Positions 61,724 through 64,000 of a stretch of DNA of 64,000 nucleotides are shown here, in pieces. Source of the stretch: Polytrichum commune (lineage: Eukaryota; Streptophyta; Polytrichopsida; Polytrichales; Polytrichaceae); contig OX485807.1 of NCBI GenBank assembly GCA_950295325.1, forward strand, positions 50,580,796 through 50,644,795, written 5' to 3'. Positions within the stretch are counted from its first letter, which is position 1; each line of letters starts with the position of its first letter. A program made the position numbers and the translations under genes. The notes under the pieces are model-generated. The model searched no databases. It had not been told where the DNA came from and was given only the letters and a program-made list of their open reading frames with translations.

Positions 61724-62128
61724 GAGCATGGGTGGTGCTATAGAGCTGCTAAGGGACCACAACACTAAGCTTCGTGAAGGCTAAGTGTAGGGGTGGCCTT
61801 GAAAGAGGAGCCTCATGCTACCTCTTAGAGGCGCTATCACCATATCTCTTATTGGAGATCTTATCAATCTTTTATTTTCCGGTGCTTCTTTTTTGGGATT
61901 GCTCTAAGAACATATATTTTCTTTTTTTTAAACTTTGCAAAACTGACATTGAGATTCAAGAAACTTCAAGACATTTTTCTGGTGATTTAGTTGAAATATA
62001 TTTGGTGTTTTCCCATGCATGTGGTAATTACCGACTTGAAGAGTCTAGTAAATATAAATATCTTTAGATTCAGAATTGTTCTTATCATGTAGAAGGCAAG
62101 AGGCCATGAATAGAAATGCGAGTCTTAA

Positions 62129-62641
62129 GGGTTGCTTCACACTATGGCTGGAGGTCGAGAGGCCATCGATTTCCATCAATCAATTTGCAAGAAATCCAAA
62201 ATTCGGCCTCTCAACTCCTCACACTAGAGGCCAAAGTCCAAAGGCCATTGCTTTCCAAAATGTCTACATGGCAATATTTTTTGACCAAGGCGAGGGACTC
62301 TCGAAGGAAGTTTGGGTCAGACATAATTGGAAACCCAAACTATGATCAAGAGGCCGTCGGTTTTTTTTTAAATAAAAATAAAAATTGACAAGATCTTGGC
62401 TGTTAGATTGGAGGGGTTGTTTTGGGCAAGGAATAAAGTGGGATGTTCCTTCTTCCTCTCTCTCTCTCTCTCTTGAACTTTGGACTTGGCCTTTGGAGGC
62501 TTCACACTATACCCGCCCGAAGGCTCCAATTCTTATATTTTATTGGCTATTTGCAACCCATTTCTTTGGACTCTCAACAAAGTTTGGCCCTTCAATCCCA
62601 CGGCCTCTCAACTTGGATGACCGTAGTGTGAAGCGACCCCA
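62129..62641. mobile_element. Tourist-like MITE, second copy, inverted
   Basis: Starts GGGTTGCTTCACACTATGG and ends CGTAGTGTGAAGCGACCCC. The interior is the reverse complement of the 53196-53674 element in its central part. The target duplication is no longer clear. A (CT)n run at about 62455-62475 lies inside. Confidence 0.75.
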
Positions 62642-62822
62642 AGGAATTATTGTCATGCATGAGGCAATGCAAGATAGGAGAGCTAGAGGCGGGAGGTATG
62701 GAAACTTAATTGGAAAAGAAAAGAAAAGAAAAACACACACACACAAATGTCATCGGAGCCCATACAATGTGGGACCCTTAGACTCTAAACAACACTGACA
62801 CCCCCCAATTATCTGACCCTTA

Positions 62823-63675
62823 GAGCAAGCCCAATCATTCCTGGATCTGCATCTGCATCCAAGAATGAAAAGTGGCCTCCCTCCAGGATGCATATGCAGA
62901 CCCAGGCAAAACTGCCACTCATCCTGCATTCTTTACTTTTGGATTTCCGACAAAGAGTAAACATGAATTGGTTACTTCTCAAACTCAACCGGATCATCTG
63001 TAGATATGTGTTGCTGTGCACCTTAAGCATCAACCGGTTGCTTCTCAAACTCACACAAATCTTCTGTAAATTTGTTTTTACTGTGCACCCTAAGCATCAA
63101 CTGGTTGCTTCTCAAACTCAGCCGGTTACTTCTCAAACTCAACCGGATCATCTGTAGATCTGTGTTACTGTGCACCCTAAGCATCAACCGGTTGCTTCTC
63201 AAACTCAGCCGATTACTTAACCGGAACCAATAATTTCTCAAGCCCAACTAGTTATTTCATAAACTCAACCGGCTCATCTGCGATATGTGATTTTTCTGAA
63301 GTCATCTTCAACCGGTTCATTTGTAAAGGGTAATTTTCCCGAATCCCCAAACCTCAACCAGTAATTTCTCAAACCCAAGCAGTTCATGTGTACGTGTTGC
63401 TTAACCTCAACCGGTAATTTCTCAAACCCAAGCAGTTCATGTGTACGTAATTTCTCAAACTCAGTTGTTCCATCAACAAAGTTCTCTATCCTTTAGCTGA
63501 TAGCAGGCTCCCTGCATATCTCGCCGAAATGCAAGGAGTTATGCACTTCCTATATTACTTTACATCCAAGTTTAGGGTATAGTAGGGTGACCGGGCCAAT
63601 ATCCTACATCTGCATTTGCATCGCAGATGAGAAAGCGCAAATGCAGATGCAGGTGCAGGGTCACCGGGCTTGCCC
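62823..63675. mobile_element. 853-bp Tourist-like element with TTA duplication and internal tandem repeats
   Basis: The left end GAGCAAGCCCAATCATTC and right end (inverse of GGGCAAGCCCGGTGACCC) are flanked by TTA on both sides (62820-62822 and 63676-63678). Subterminally both sides carry CTGCATCTGCAT-type words. The centre is a tandem array. The 3-bp TTA duplication and GGGC ends suggest PIF/Harbinger. No coding frame. Confidence 0.75.
62977..63460. repeat. Compound tandem array with AACCGGTT motifs
   Basis: A ~66-bp unit (CTCAAACTCAACCGGATCAT ... AAGCATCAACCGGTTGCTT) occurs three times (starting about 62977, 63042 and 63129), with 21-bp CTCAAACTCAGCCGGTTACTT units between. A ~54-bp unit with CTCAAACCCAAGCAGTTCAT and GTGTACGT follows twice (about 63350-63450). 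Confidence 0.8.
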
Positions 63676-63678
63676 TTA

Positions 63679-64000
63679 GACACTACACCGTTGGGGGACG
63701 TTTAGTGTCTTGCGTATATGAATACTTTACTTCATTAAACAATGAAGTTTTTACGTGAACAAAACATTATTATGTATATGCACGTTTCATAAAACGTCAA
63801 GGTCGTGAACTTCAAGGAAAGATGAGGTAGGATTCCATGTCGGATTGACCGGAACCCAACATCTTTGCAACTTAGTTCCTTGTTCTTTTGAACATGCTTT
63901 TTTTGCAACAACTTTGAAAAAAACAACATCATTCAATTAATTTCTAATGATATCTGATACACAACTCCTCTGCATTGAGATATTACCAAGCCACACTCAA
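63679..64000. other. Window end, no feature seen
   Basis: Short AT-rich stretch without open frame, repeat or element end that I can recognise. Confidence 0.4.

Noticed and set aside
1..64000. CRISPR arrays, bacterial operons, Shine-Dalgarno sites
   Set aside because: The sequence is eukaryotic nuclear DNA with spliced genes. The tandem repeats seen lack the repeat-spacer regularity of CRISPR.
1..64000. tRNA genes
   Set aside because: I saw no convincing cloverleaf with A and B boxes by eye. A tRNAscan-SE run would decide; the only tRNA-related match found is the retrotransposon primer site.

Overview
The window is nuclear DNA of a land plant. It is AT-rich, has multi-exon genes with small to medium introns, and carries a dense load of plant-type transposons. 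The conserved genes are all plant families: an S-protein homologue, a cell-number-regulator PLAC8 protein, a CK2 beta with the plant-type N-terminus, and a TOPLESS fragment. I cannot name the species. The DUF7869-type gene and the divergent, very long ZFC3H1 protein lean towards a non-flowering lineage (fern, lycophyte or bryophyte), but that is inference.

Layout. 0.2-2.1 kb (-): a two-exon gene with a D-x-N / GHTHEDVD signature (DUF7869-like, possibly transposon-derived), surrounded by copies of a CACGGGTG palindrome. 3.2-3.8 kb (+): a decayed fragment of a TOPLESS-type co-repressor. 4.75-5.3 kb (-): a secreted S-protein homologue. 8.8-19 kb (-): one gene of at least nine exons encoding a ~2,350-residue ZFC3H1 protein, whose animal relative links poly(A) RNA to the nuclear exosome. 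All the splice joins I worked out keep frame. 20.7-26.7 kb: decayed repeats, including a broken PIF/Harbinger transposase. 27-30.7 kb (+): a four-exon PLAC8/CNR gene. 33-35.8 kb (-): a five-exon CK2 regulatory beta subunit gene. About 36.7-64 kb: mostly mobile-element territory, with one probable small gene near 50 kb.

The mobile-element half is unusually readable. It holds a Ty3/gypsy chromovirus with both LTRs, target duplication, primer site and polypurine tract but no integrase core; a non-autonomous CACTA element with a 3-bp duplication; a hAT-like MITE with a perfect 8-bp duplication; Tourist-like MITEs with TTA duplications; a MITE with piggyBac-style TTAA/CCC ends; a family of short elements ending in TTTAGTGTCA; a 5S-rRNA-like tandem repeat; and several long foldbacks.

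The four well-supported genes (ZFC3H1, PLAC8, CK2 beta, S-protein) are unrelated housekeeping or accessory genes that happen to be neighbours. They do not form a pathway. Splice sites and reading frames were worked out by eye; family assignments rest on recognised motifs and no database search was run.
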